Shown here: piece after piece, positions 8,344-16,939 of the stretch | Layout of the letters: every line of letters starts with the position of its first letter | Position numbering within the stretch: the stretch's first letter is position 1 | NCBI GenBank assembly: GCA_944321715.1 | Contig: CALUMJ010000021.1 | Location: 1 to 43,396 of the forward strand | Length of the DNA stretch: 43,396 bases | Reading direction: 5' to 3' | Source of the DNA: an uncultured Muribaculaceae bacterium | GTDB taxonomy: Bacteria; Bacteroidota; Bacteroidia; Bacteroidales; Muribaculaceae | Position numbers and translations under genes: made by a program | Notes under the pieces: generated by a model | What the model saw: the letters and a program-made list of their open reading frames with translations, nothing else | The model's database searches: none | What the model was told of the DNA's origin: nothing

Positions 8344-9690
8344 TTATTCAAATGAACCTTGTTTCAAGAAGTTTACTTCTTCTTGTGTCAAATAACGCCA
8401 TTTGCCACGAGCCAAATTCTTTTTGGTAAGACCGGCAAAATAAACGCGGTCAAGTTTCACTACATGATAACCAAGTGATTCGAATATGCGGCGAACCACA
8501 CGGTTGCGACCCGAGTGAATTTCTATTCCAGCTTGTTTTTTATCGGTCGGTGATACGTAGCTTATGGCATCGGCATGTATTGGTCCGTCGTCAAGTTCTA
8601 CGCCATCGGCAATGTGTTGCATGTCATCTTCCGAGATGGGTTTGTCGGTCCATACTTGGTAGATTTTTTTCTTGATATATTTAGGGTGGGTGAGCTTGGA
8701 GGCGAGGTCACCGTCGTTGGTGAGCAACAGCACACCTGTCGTGTTACGGTCAAGACGGCCGACAGGATAAACTCGCTCGGTGCAAGCGCCCTTGATTAAA
8801 TCCATTACAGTGGTGCGACCATTGGGGTCATCACTTGTGGTGACGCAATCTTTTGGCTTGTTAAGCAAAATGTAGCACTTGCTTTCAAGTGTAACCACTT
8901 TATCGTTGTATTCAACCACGTCGTTGCGTGTAATTTTTGTTCCAAGTTCTGTAACAGGAACACCATTTACTTTAACTTCACCCTTCTGAATCAGTTCATC
9001 AGCTTCGCGACGAGAGCAGACTCCAGCGTTTGCCATGAATTTATTCAGACGTATTGGTTCATTGGGGTCAACCTCAGGAAGTACATATTCAATACGTTTT
9101 GGCCTTGGAGTAAAACGCATTTGTTGTGGATGCCCTTGTTGGTTCCTGTTGCGTTGGTTGTGCTGATTACCTCCACTTGCATTCCTATTATAGCCACGCT
9201 GGTTGTTGTAGCCACCTTGGTTGTTGCCGCGTTGTTGGTAACCGCCACGCTGGTTGTTGTAACCGCCTTGGTTGTTGCCACGTTGCTGGTAACCGCCACG
9301 CTGGTTGTTGTAGCCGCCACGTTGATTATATCCTACGCGTTGGTTATTATAATTGCCGCGTTGTTGGTAACCGCCACGTTGTTGGTAGTTATTTCCATTT
9401 TCATTTTGTTCTTGCTGCCCATCGCCATTGTTGTTTTCGTAATTGTTGTAGCGGTTGTTGTAGCTGCCACGCTGGTTGTAGTTTCCGCGTTGGCTGTAAC
9501 TACGTTGCTCTCCATAGTTTCCGCGCTGGCTGTAGCTTTGTTGATATTCGCCAGATTGTGATACCTCACCACCACGATTTTCGCTATTATATTCGATTTT
9601 TTCGTAGCGATTCTCATTGTTTTCGGCGAAGTCTCCTTTGCTCTCGCCAATTCGTGGCCTTCTTGCCTTTTTTTCTACATTCTCTTCCAT
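8344..9690 (-). CDS. rluB: RsuA/RluB-family pseudouridine synthase with a QNGRY-rich N-terminal extension
   Basis: 448 residues; about 205 are a low-complexity N-terminal extension made of Gln, Asn, Gly, Arg and Tyr (repeating GYNNQRGGYQQRGNNQG). The enzyme proper starts near residue 212: an S4 RNA-binding domain (RLNKFMANAGVCSRREADE), then the catalytic domain with YILLNKP and GRLDRNTTGVLLLTNDG, where Asp314 is the catalytic nucleophile. By family it isomerises a uridine in 23S rRNA (RluB-like) in the cytoplasm; RluB versus RluE/F or RsuA specificity is not certain. Related Bacteroidales enzymes often carry such tails; an RNA-chaperone or ribosome-tethering role is inference. Single gene with candidate promoters at 9776-9807. 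Confidence 0.9.
   Translation of the reverse strand: MEENVEKKARRPRIGESKGDFAENNENRYEKIEYNSENRGGEVSQSGEYQQSYSQRGNYGEQRSYSQRGNYNQRGSYNNRYNNYENNNGDGQQEQNENGNNYQQRGGYQQRGNYNNQRVGYNQRGGYNNQRGGYQQRGNNQGGYNNQRGGYQQRGNNQGGYNNQRGYNRNASGGNQHNQRNRNQQGHPQQMRFTPRPKRIEYVLPEVDPNEPIRLNKFMANAGVCSRREADELIQKGEVKVNGVPVTELGTKITRNDVVEYNDKVVTLESKCYILLNKPKDCVTTSDDPNGRTTVMDLIKGACTERVYPVGRLDRNTTGVLLLTNDGDLASKLTHPKYIKKKIYQVWTDKPISEDDMQHIADGVELDDGPIHADAISYVSPTDKKQAGIEIHSGRNRVVRRIFESLGYHVVKLDRVYFAGLTKKNLARGKWRYLTQEEVNFLKQGSFE
9203..9318. repeat. 51-bp tandem repeat inside the pseudouridine synthase gene
   Basis: Two nearly identical 51-bp units (9203-9253 and 9254-9304) and the start of a third encode the 17-residue repeat GYNNQRGGYQQRGNNQG. 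The units differ only at a few, mostly synonymous, positions, and their length keeps the frame. Degenerate shorter relatives extend to about 9540. Confidence 0.85.
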
Positions 9691-9775
9691 AAATTTATAA
9701 ATCTAATCCAAGCCTCTCGGCTAATTTTTTAGTAATAAGGTTTTAATATTTAAATTTCAGTATGTTTATACGCTG

Positions 9776-9807
9776 CAAAGATACTTAAAAGCAAAGATAT
9801 AACCAAT
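9776..9807 (-). promoter_or_regulatory. candidate promoter(s) for the pseudouridine synthase gene
   Basis: On the minus strand a -7 box TATCTTTG lies at 9776-9783 with ATTG (one mismatch to the -33 TTTG) at 9804-9807, a 20-nt spacer. A second identical TATCTTTG occurs 16 nt upstream at 9792-9799, with TTTG at 9817-9820. The 5' leader would be roughly 80-100 nt. Confidence 0.45.
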
Positions 9808-9908
9808 GTGGAACCGCAAAATTTAACTAAAATGGATAAAAAATTGTCGTGTTGTTGCATATTGGTCGTAGCCCTGATTTTAAGATTCTCGTTTTGATTG
9901 TTTTTCTG

Positions 9909-11252
9909 TTAATAACCTGTGTAATTGTGAGGTGTGATTTTTTTTAATTCAGCTTTCACACTGTCTGAAACGTTTAGCGTATCGATGAAGTTTGAAATGC
10001 TCTCGGCATTTACTACGTTATTGGTGCGTGTCAATGCCTTCAACGTTTCGTAAGGTTTTTCATAACCTTCGCGCCGTAGGATGGTTTGAATAGCCTCGGC
10101 AACAACATTCCACATATTGTCTAAGTCCGCATTGATTGCCTCCTCGTTCAAAATGAGTTTATTAAGCCCTTTTATGGTGCTGTGCATGGCGATGATTGTA
10201 TGGCCTAATGGTACGCCGACGTTTCGCAGCACCGTCGAGTCGGTTAAATCACGTTGTAATCGCGAAATAGGCAATTTGGCCGAAAGATGTGTAAACAAGG
10301 CGTTGGCTATGCCTAAATTGCCTTCGGAATTTTCAAAGTCAATTGGGTTGACTTTGTGTGGCATTGCCGATGAACCCACTTCGCCAGCTTTGATTTTCTG
10401 CTTAAAATAATTCATCGAGATATATTGCCAAATATCTCTGTCAAGGTCAATTATTATAGTATTGATGCGTTTTAGTGCATCGAAAAGTGCTCCTAAGTTG
10501 TCGTAGTTGGAAATTTGTGTGGTCCATTGCTCTCTTTCGATACTGAGATGGTTTTTCAGGAATGAATTAGCAAAGGTTATCCAGTCATATTGGGGGAAAG
10601 CCGCAAGGTGGGCATTGAAATTGCCTGTTGCTCCGCCAAACTTGCCAGAAATTGGGATTTGTGCCAAAAGTTGCAATTGCTGGCGCAGCCGATAAACAAA
10701 TACACGTATCTCCTTGCCCAAGCGTGTGGGAGAGGCTGGTTGCCCATGTGTCCTGGCGAGCATTGGGATGTCATTCCATTCGGTTGCATACTTGTCGAGT
10801 ATTGATACCAGGTTCTCGATAAGTGGCATGTATGTGTAATGCAGAGCATCTTTTATCGACATCGGTATCGAAGTGTTGTTGATGTCTTGTGATGTGAGTC
10901 CGAAATGAATAAATTCCTTGTATTGATGCAAATTCATGCTATCAAATTTTTCTTTAAGGAAGTATTCTACAGCCTTGACATCGTGGTTGGTGGTGCTTTC
11001 AATTTCTTTGATGTGGGCAGCATCATCTATTGAAAAATCATTATAAATAGTGCGCAAGGCATCGAATTGTGTTTCAGTGACATCTACAAGCTGAGGAAGT
11101 GGAATTTGGCAGAGTGCAATAAAATATTCTATTTCCACTTTTACTCTGTACTTGATTAATGCATATTCCGAAAAATATTGGTCCAATTGTTCTGCTTTTG
11201 AGCGGTATCTTCCGTCGATAGGAGATATTGCAGTGAGTGAAGTGAGGTTCAT
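9909..11252 (-). CDS. purB: adenylosuccinate lyase
   Basis: 447 residues from ATG 11252 (MNLTSLTAISPIDGRY). This start is preferred over an in-frame TTG 18 nt upstream because AGGAG lies 5 nt before it. The fumarase/aspartase-superfamily signature GSSAMPHKVNPIDFEN is present, with its flexible-loop Ser, as are ARTHGQPASPT and TSQDINNT. The enzyme removes fumarate from SAICAR and from adenylosuccinate in purine synthesis, in the cytoplasm as a homotetramer. Single gene with a candidate -7 box 94 nt upstream. Confidence 0.97.
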   Translation of the reverse strand: MNLTSLTAISPIDGRYRSKAEQLDQYFSEYALIKYRVKVEIEYFIALCQIPLPQLVDVTETQFDALRTIYNDFSIDDAAHIKEIESTTNHDVKAVEYFLKEKFDSMNLHQYKEFIHFGLTSQDINNTSIPMSIKDALHYTYMPLIENLVSILDKYATEWNDIPMLARTHGQPASPTRLGKEIRVFVYRLRQQLQLLAQIPISGKFGGATGNFNAHLAAFPQYDWITFANSFLKNHLSIEREQWTTQISNYDNLGALFDALKRINTIIIDLDRDIWQYISMNYFKQKIKAGEVGSSAMPHKVNPIDFENSEGNLGIANALFTHLSAKLPISRLQRDLTDSTVLRNVGVPLGHTIIAMHSTIKGLNKLILNEEAINADLDNMWNVVAEAIQTILRREGYEKPYETLKALTRTNNVVNAESISNFIDTLNVSDSVKAELKKITPHNYTGY

Positions 11253-11345
11253 AAGACTCCTTTGAAACAAATCGTTAGTATTGGGTTATAAGCAAATGCG
11301 TTGTTTTCTCAAATCATTGAACAGCCATGTGTTGCAATTTCTTTG

Positions 11346-11353
11346 CAAACATA
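11346..11353 (-). promoter_or_regulatory. candidate -7 box for purB
   Basis: TATGTTTG on the minus strand matches TAnnTTTG, 94 nt upstream of the purB start. No clear -33 element. Confidence 0.35.
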
Positions 11354-11416
11354 CATAAAAATTCCCATTTTTCATGTGGCGACTATGAAAAATTAATGGT
11401 GTAATTGTTGATGGAG

Positions 11417-11458
11417 AAGTGGGCGAACATTTATTAACGCGTAAAAGTTCGCCCACTT
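11417..11458. terminator. hairpin downstream of gdhA
   Basis: A perfect 12-bp inverted repeat, AAGTGGGCGAAC (11417-11428) and GTTCGCCCACTT (11447-11458), with an 18-nt loop, just past the gdhA stop. Neither strand has a T-tract after it, so this is a terminator-like structure rather than a textbook intrinsic terminator. Confidence 0.5.
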
Positions 11459-11483
11459 GTCTGTGTGCTGTTGGGCAAGGATT

Positions 11484-12821
11484 TTAGATGACACCCTGGC
11501 CGAGCATGGCATGAGCTACTTTCATAAAGCCAGCGATGTTGGCGCCTTTCATATAGTTGATGTATCCATCACTTTCTTTTCCGTATTTGACACATTGGTC
11601 GTGTATATTGTTCATGATTTCATGCAGACGGTCGTCAACTTCTTTTTCAGACCAAGACAAGTGCATTGCGTTTTGGCTCATTTCAAGCCCCGAAGTCGCA
11701 ACGCCACCGGCATTAACGGCTTTCCCTGGCCCGTATGGTATTTTATTGGCGATAAAAGTGTCGATAGCTTCGGGAGTACATCCCATGTTGGATACTTCCC
11801 CGACGCACAATACTTTATTTCTAACTAAGTTTTCGGCATCCTCTTTGTCAACTTCGTTTTGTGTAGCGCAGGGCATGGCTATGTCAACCTTGACTTCCCA
11901 AGGACGGCGTCCTGGATAGAATGTGGCTTCGGGATAACGTTCGGCATAAGGTGCAACTATGTCATCGCCTGAGGCTCGCAATTCAAGCATGTAGTCTATT
12001 TTTTCGCCTGAGATTCCTGTTGGGTCATAAACGTATCCATCGGGACCAGAAATTGTTACAACCTTTGCCCCTAATTCTGTCGCTTTAAGGGCAGCTCCCC
12101 ATGCTACATTGCCAAAGCCCGAAATTGCCACAGTCTTGCCAGCAAAGTCTTCTCCCATTGTACGAAGCATGTTACGCACAAAATAGCAAGCGCCAAATCC
12201 TGTTGCTTCGGGGCGTATCTTCGAGCCGCCAAAGTCGAGGCCCTTTCCAGTGAATGTTCCTGTATGTTCTTGAGCTAATTTCTTGTACATTCCATACATA
12301 TATCCTACTTCACGTCCGCCTACGCCAATATCACCGGCTGGAACATCTCTGTCAGGGCCAAGATTGCGCCATAGTTCAAGAATATATGCTTGGCAGAAGC
12401 GCATGATTTCAGCATCGCTTTTGCCTCGTGGGCTGAAGTCGGAACCGCCTTTTGCTCCGCCCATAGGAAGTGTTGTGAGGGCGTTTTTGAAAGTTTGCTC
12501 AAATCCGAGGAATTTTAGAATTGACAGATTAACCGAAGCGTGGAAACGAATGCCTCCTTTATACGGGCCAATGGCATTATTAAATTGAACGCGATAGCCT
12601 AAGTTGCTTTGAACTTCACCACGGTCATCAGTCCAAGTTACGCGGAAAGTAAAAATCCTATCTGGTTCGACCATTCGTTCGATTATTTTAGCTTTTTCAA
12701 ATTCGGGGTGCTGGTTATAAACCTCCTCGACCGATAGAAGAACCTCTTTTACTGCCTGTAAATACTCTTTTTCTCCAGGGTGTTTTGCTTCAAGCCCGGC
12801 TAAAATTTCATTGACTTTCAT
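11484..12821 (-). CDS. gdhA: NADP-type glutamate dehydrogenase
   Basis: 445 residues, the standard length of the small hexameric bacterial enzymes. It interconverts 2-oxoglutarate plus ammonia and glutamate, in the cytoplasm. The substrate site contains the signature PMGGAKGGSDFSPRGKSDAE with the catalytic Lys. DVPAGDIGVGGREVGYM and the Rossmann motif SGFGNVAWGAALKA are also present. Residues after the Rossmann motif (KVVTISGPDGYV) fit an NADP-preferring form, as in other Bacteroidales; cofactor preference is inferred. Single gene with a -7 box candidate at 12900-12907 and a hairpin downstream. Confidence 0.97.
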   Translation of the reverse strand: MKVNEILAGLEAKHPGEKEYLQAVKEVLLSVEEVYNQHPEFEKAKIIERMVEPDRIFTFRVTWTDDRGEVQSNLGYRVQFNNAIGPYKGGIRFHASVNLSILKFLGFEQTFKNALTTLPMGGAKGGSDFSPRGKSDAEIMRFCQAYILELWRNLGPDRDVPAGDIGVGGREVGYMYGMYKKLAQEHTGTFTGKGLDFGGSKIRPEATGFGACYFVRNMLRTMGEDFAGKTVAISGFGNVAWGAALKATELGAKVVTISGPDGYVYDPTGISGEKIDYMLELRASGDDIVAPYAERYPEATFYPGRRPWEVKVDIAMPCATQNEVDKEDAENLVRNKVLCVGEVSNMGCTPEAIDTFIANKIPYGPGKAVNAGGVATSGLEMSQNAMHLSWSEKEVDDRLHEIMNNIHDQCVKYGKESDGYINYMKGANIAGFMKVAHAMLGQGVI

Positions 12822-12899
12822 AGAGTGTAGTTTTTATGTGTATTAAAAAGGTATAATTGGTGTAAATCGGAATACAATCAGAGTATTGCGATTGCATTA

Positions 12900-12907
12900 C
12901 AAATATA
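12900..12907 (-). promoter_or_regulatory. candidate -7 box for gdhA
   Basis: TATATTTG on the minus strand matches TAnnTTTG, 79 nt upstream of the gdhA start. No -33 TTTG at the usual distance. Confidence 0.35.
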
Positions 12908-13033
12908 GTTTTTTCTTTTGTGTGTAAAAAATTTATTGCCGACAAATTTTACTATGTTTTATCAAAATCATGCAGTAATGAGATTGTCATGTTGCATGGT
13001 ATTTTTCCCCCATTATTATAATTGGGTCAATAT

Positions 13034-13068
13034 AAAAAATGGGGGAGCACTGTGTGCGAAGTACTCCC
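13034..13068 (-). terminator. intrinsic terminator after the epimerase gene
   Basis: On the minus strand GGGAGTAC pairs with GTGCTCCC (13061-13068 with 13043-13050, one G-U pair), and CCATTTTTTATAT follows. It lies about 30 nt past the epimerase stop and ends the murein-peptide operon. Confidence 0.75.
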
Positions 13069-13096
13069 TCTTATTGCAAAATCTCTTTATAATCCC

Positions 13097-14230
13097 TTAC
13101 AATAGCTTCACGCCAATTCCTGGACGGTCGGCGGGTACGGTAACTTGCCCGTTTACAATCTTTATGCCATCGAATCGGTCATTAGAAATGAGCAGGTTGC
13201 CATCTAAGTCGGCCCAATCGACAAGAGGGGCAAGTTGCGCAGCTGCCGATACGGCACAAGATGTTTCGGTCATACAGCCTATCATCACTTTCATCCCGAG
13301 AGCGCGAGCCAAAACTATCATTTTATAAGCTTCATGCATGCCCGTGCTTTTCATCAATTTTATATTGATACCGTCGTAATACTCGTTAAGCATCGGTATG
13401 TCTGGCAATCGTTGGAACACTTCATCGGCGATGATGGGCAATTTGCTATGTTTGCGCAGCCACCCAGTTTCTTCGAGCATCTCTTTAGGCATGGGCTGTT
13501 CTACGAATAAACAATTTTTGTCGCTTAACCACTCTGTCATCTCAAGGGCGTAATTTTTGTCGCTCCAGCCTTGGTTGGCATCTACGCAAATAGGAATATC
13601 TGTGATGCTGCGTATTATTTCTACTAATTCTTTGTCATTGTCAAGCCCCATTTTCACTTTGATTACTTTGTAAGGCTTGGCTTCTTCCATTTTTTGTTTT
13701 ACAACCTCGGGTGTGTCAATTCCAATGGTAAAGCTGGTGTTAGGGGATTTCTCGGGCGATAATCCCCATATTTTATACCATGGTTGTCCCATTATTTTGC
13801 CGAGCAGGTCATGCAGGGCGATGTCAATTGATGCCTTGGCAGCGCGATTCCCTTCGTCAACAGAGTCAACATACTCCAGTATTTCTTCCAGCCTGAAAGG
13901 GTCACTGAATTGCCCTAAATCTAATTTGCTAAGGAATGCACACACACTTTCGACACTTTCTCCCAAGTATGGCGGCATAGAGGCTTCGCCATATCCGATA
14001 ATTCCATCGTATTCTATCTCGACTTGAACATCTGGGGTAGTCGTGCGGCTATATTTGGCAAGATTAAAAGAGTGGCGAAGTTGTAATTCGTATGGCATAA
14101 ATGATAAGTTCAACCTGCCGGATTTGCCAGCTATGTTACGTGTTGCACTATCTAAAGCAGATATTGAGATTGGTGAAGTGGCAGCTATCAATCCCAAACC
14201 TGTTCCGATGATGAATTTTCTTCTATCCAT
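13097..14230 (-). CDS. exported L-Ala-D/L-Glu (dipeptide) epimerase
   Basis: 377 residues of the enolase superfamily, muconate lactonising subgroup. The general acid/base lysine motif is IKVKMG (Lys191, Lys193). Metal ligands are Asp217 (VDANQGW), Glu244 (VEQPMP) and Asp269 (ADEVF). A second catalytic Lys is in NIKLMKSTG. Epimerases of this type convert L-Ala-D-Glu from murein to L-Ala-L-Glu so that peptidases can degrade it. The N-terminus MDRRKFIIGTGLGLIAA looks like a twin-arginine signal peptide, so the mature enzyme is probably periplasmic or membrane-anchored, unlike cytoplasmic E. coli YcjG. It is the last of three minus-strand genes, 16 nt after the NlpC/P60 gene, which releases the type of peptide it would use. 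Confidence 0.88.
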   Translation of the reverse strand: MDRRKFIIGTGLGLIAATSPISISALDSATRNIAGKSGRLNLSFMPYELQLRHSFNLAKYSRTTTPDVQVEIEYDGIIGYGEASMPPYLGESVESVCAFLSKLDLGQFSDPFRLEEILEYVDSVDEGNRAAKASIDIALHDLLGKIMGQPWYKIWGLSPEKSPNTSFTIGIDTPEVVKQKMEEAKPYKVIKVKMGLDNDKELVEIIRSITDIPICVDANQGWSDKNYALEMTEWLSDKNCLFVEQPMPKEMLEETGWLRKHSKLPIIADEVFQRLPDIPMLNEYYDGINIKLMKSTGMHEAYKMIVLARALGMKVMIGCMTETSCAVSAAAQLAPLVDWADLDGNLLISNDRFDGIKIVNGQVTVPADRPGIGVKLL

Positions 14231-14246
14231 ATTCTTGTTTTTATTT

Positions 14247-15389
14247 TTATTTTTGAAAATACCAAGGGTGGTCTTTTACGGCAATAATGCCATTTTCTCC
14301 AATGCAACCGTTGATGCGGCTTATTGACAGGAATGGTGTGGACAAATATAGTTCGTTGCTTGGGTCAAGGCTATTGTATTTCACCATGCCAGAGCAATGT
14401 ATATAAATGCCGTCGTCAACATACAGCCCGACATGGGTTACACGTCCTGATTTGTTACCCCAAAAAAGCAAATCGGCCTTTTGCGCTTTACTTTTCCAGT
14501 CTTCTGGAGCAATGCGGAATCCAGTCAGAGCCTGTTGTGAAGCATCGCGTTGAAGGATAATAGCATTGGCAAAATAACAAACTTTTGTCAATCCAGAACA
14601 GTCGGTGAGTTTTGTGGAAGTTCCTCCCCATAAGTATCCTGAACCAAGCATTTTCTTTGCAGTGGTTATAATCAAGTCGGCATTAAAAGGTTGCTGTACC
14701 CATTCATCAAAATTGGCAACAGCCTTGTTTGTGATATAGCCACAGCGACCATCAGGTGTTATGGCTTTAACCCATGCTCCATTTACTGTAGAATCATACT
14801 CAAGTATATCTCCGAGAACCAGGTCGCTAATAATATCGGCATCGTTTGATGGTGTTCCCATCAGTGTGGCAAAGTTCTCCGTTACAATGATGCGTTTGGA
14901 TTTACGCCAGTTTGCCAGTTCTTGTTCGCTTTTTACTACAATTGACGTGGATGGGATATATGCTATATAATTATCTGGCGTTTGTACTCTGACCCATTCA
15001 CCCGATGTTTCAAGCATTTTTACAGGTGTACCCATGAGAGCTTGGGTTGCCATTTCGGCAGGGTGCTTGCCACCTGTACGCAACGAAGCGACCGATAATT
15101 TCACCATTGCCCAGCCTTCATAAAGAAGTTTTATATTGTCTTTATAGCGAATTCCGTGTTTGTCAAGTTCGTTAAGTAGTTGTCGCTTGTTGCTGGCATT
15201 ATCCATTTTGCCATTTAATGTCCACGTTCCGTTATTGTTGGTTGCTTTTACTTCCCATACAGCGGTGCGACTATCGGGAGCTAACGTTTTTTTTAGATTA
15301 TTTGTTATTTCATCGATACCTTGAGCTTGACAGAGCATTGGTAATAATATAGCAATTGCTATTGATGCAAGTTTCATGAACCGTTTCAT
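14247..15389 (-). CDS. NlpC/P60 peptidase with SH3-like domains
   Basis: 380 residues with a signal peptide (MKRFMKLASIAIAILLPMLCQAQ). Two SH3-like domains (about 90-155 and 165-228) precede the NlpC/P60 domain (about 238-375). The catalytic triad is visible as Cys265 (TDCSGL), His320 (RVTHVGLYV) and His332 (YIHCSG). The family cleaves gamma-D-Glu-diaminopimelate bonds in murein peptides, and the SH3 domains usually restrict it to fragments with a free N-terminal L-Ala. Its ATG overlaps the TGA of the transglutaminase gene upstream (ATGA, 15386-15389) and the epimerase gene follows after 16 nt, so the three act as one operon. Confidence 0.9.
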   Translation of the reverse strand: MKRFMKLASIAIAILLPMLCQAQGIDEITNNLKKTLAPDSRTAVWEVKATNNNGTWTLNGKMDNASNKRQLLNELDKHGIRYKDNIKLLYEGWAMVKLSVASLRTGGKHPAEMATQALMGTPVKMLETSGEWVRVQTPDNYIAYIPSTSIVVKSEQELANWRKSKRIIVTENFATLMGTPSNDADIISDLVLGDILEYDSTVNGAWVKAITPDGRCGYITNKAVANFDEWVQQPFNADLIITTAKKMLGSGYLWGGTSTKLTDCSGLTKVCYFANAIILQRDASQQALTGFRIAPEDWKSKAQKADLLFWGNKSGRVTHVGLYVDDGIYIHCSGMVKYNSLDPSNELYLSTPFLSISRINGCIGENGIIAVKDHPWYFQK

Positions 15390-16837
15390 TTGCTTTTCTC
15401 GGTGTTATAAGTTCCTATACGTTTAAATTTGTTCACTTTGATTGACGACGACCAAGCCGAATGGGGTAGATTACCGCCGCTCCATTCTACTTCGCCTTCT
15501 TGGAAATCGACAGTTTCAGTTCGTAAAAATTTCTTTTGGGGTTTAAGAGTGCCATTGTTGCACTCGTTTGTGGCAAGACGGTATATGTCTGTTCCTGTCT
15601 TGTAGTAGTTGCTAATCACTTCGTTTTTGACTGTGCGGCCCATCGACACATCACATGGAACCCAACCTATGCCTTCATAGTACACTTCGCACCAGTCATG
15701 CATTCCCACTCTGCCCGGGTGCAGCATCCAGCCACTTTCCCATCTTGCAGGAATGCCGATTGAACGAAGTAGCGAGATGTATAGCAGTGCCACTTGCCCA
15801 CAATCGCCATGTCCATTATCAAGCACATATTGGGGAATACATGGAATTGTGCTATAATCACGGGCACCAGCCCATGGGAAGTTTTCCACTATCCAGTCAT
15901 ATATTGCACTTGCTTGCTCTAAAGGCGTTCCACCCTTGGCGGTCAGACTGTCGGCAAGGTGTCGCATTTGCTCATTGCACACAATGTGCGGCCATTCGCT
16001 TGATGTGTATTTTTTGTATTCTTTTTTTGTAATATCGTAAGGCTTTATTTTTTGAGCCAGTTCATTATAGCTATACGACACAGCGCCCACTTCATATTCA
16101 AATGTTATTTCAAAGTGCAGTGGTGTGCCAGCTTCGGCCTTAGCTTCAAGATAAAGAGTGTGGTGCTTGCTGTCGTCCGAATATTTGGCTTTATGACTTG
16201 AGTGTATCAATTTAATATTGCGTTGCCGTCCGTTCTCAAATGGATATGGCAGCCACACTCTGACTTTCTCACCGGAAGGTACGGCATCGGCATCGACATC
16301 TAATGTGAATGTAATTTCGGCTTGATGCCAATTGCGTATATTATTGTCATCGGCTTTGGATGACATTGTTTCTATGTAGTAACCATACAATTCGTTATAT
16401 TCTTCACGGCGGGCAAGTTCGTTTTGGACTCCAAAAATCTCATTGTCAAGCAGCCACAAATTTCTCACAGCCTTTCTAAACCACCATTCCGTTCCATCGA
16501 TTACCATTGTTTCGATGTATTTTTTTTGCTTCCATTCTTCAATCATGCTGTCTGTTACATTGGCAACTCGACGAGAAATCTCTGTGCGTCCATCTTTGGG
16601 AGTTATGCAAAAATCACGACGTACACGTTGCATGATTTGTCTTAATGAATCTATGAGAAAAGCATGGTCGTTACATTCTTGTGGCGACAATGATGATAGG
16701 AGTGAGTCTGCCTTTGCAAACTGGCCATTGTTTACATTCATGACAGCTTCGTTTTTCCACACAGGTTCTTTTGATGACATTGCAATCATCGAAACAAACG
16801 CGAGCATTAATGTAGCTATATACTTTGCTATTTTCAT
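15386..16837 (-). CDS. exported transglutaminase-like protein
   Basis: 483 residues with a signal peptide (about 1-21). The catalytic core lies near residues 300-400: Cys346 (GHGDCGQVALL), His380 (GMHDWCEVYY) and Asp396 (WVPCDVSMG) form the triad. The N-terminal 260 residues include a beta-rich domain typical of this family. In this setting it is more likely a murein-peptide amidase or protease than a cross-linking enzyme. It is the first gene of the operon with NlpC/P60 and the epimerase, and overlaps the next gene by 4 nt. A -7 box candidate lies only 19 nt before the start. Confidence 0.87.
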   Translation of the reverse strand: MKIAKYIATLMLAFVSMIAMSSKEPVWKNEAVMNVNNGQFAKADSLLSSLSPQECNDHAFLIDSLRQIMQRVRRDFCITPKDGRTEISRRVANVTDSMIEEWKQKKYIETMVIDGTEWWFRKAVRNLWLLDNEIFGVQNELARREEYNELYGYYIETMSSKADDNNIRNWHQAEITFTLDVDADAVPSGEKVRVWLPYPFENGRQRNIKLIHSSHKAKYSDDSKHHTLYLEAKAEAGTPLHFEITFEYEVGAVSYSYNELAQKIKPYDITKKEYKKYTSSEWPHIVCNEQMRHLADSLTAKGGTPLEQASAIYDWIVENFPWAGARDYSTIPCIPQYVLDNGHGDCGQVALLYISLLRSIGIPARWESGWMLHPGRVGMHDWCEVYYEGIGWVPCDVSMGRTVKNEVISNYYKTGTDIYRLATNECNNGTLKPQKKFLRTETVDFQEGEVEWSGGNLPHSAWSSSIKVNKFKRIGTYNTEKSK

Positions 16838-16855
16838 AGATTTCTGTTTATTTTA

Positions 16856-16863
16856 CAAATATA
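16856..16863 (-). promoter_or_regulatory. candidate -7 box for the murein-peptide operon
   Basis: TATATTTG on the minus strand matches TAnnTTTG; the implied leader is very short, about 12 nt. No clear -33 element. Confidence 0.35.
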
Positions 16864-16882
16864 CGTAAAACTTATTATACAT

Positions 16883-16920
16883 AAAAACAAAAAAGCGCTC
16901 CCTTTTACAGGAACGCTTTA
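16883..16920 (-). terminator. intrinsic terminator after the small lipoprotein gene
   Basis: On the minus strand AAAGCGTTCC pairs with GGGAGCGCTTT around a short loop, and TTTTTTGTTTTT follows. It lies 20 nt past the stop at 16940. Confidence 0.75.
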
Positions 16921-16939
16921 TGTTAATTTGATATGAGTA

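Noticed and set aside
9203-9318. Tandem repeats as CRISPR array
   Set aside because: The units are directly adjacent with no spacers and encode in-frame protein repeats.
9121-9561. Long plus-strand open frame with Val/Ala/Leu-rich hydrophobic repeats
   Set aside because: It is the complement of the Gln/Asn/Gly repeats in the pseudouridine synthase gene; repetitive codons on one strand create it.
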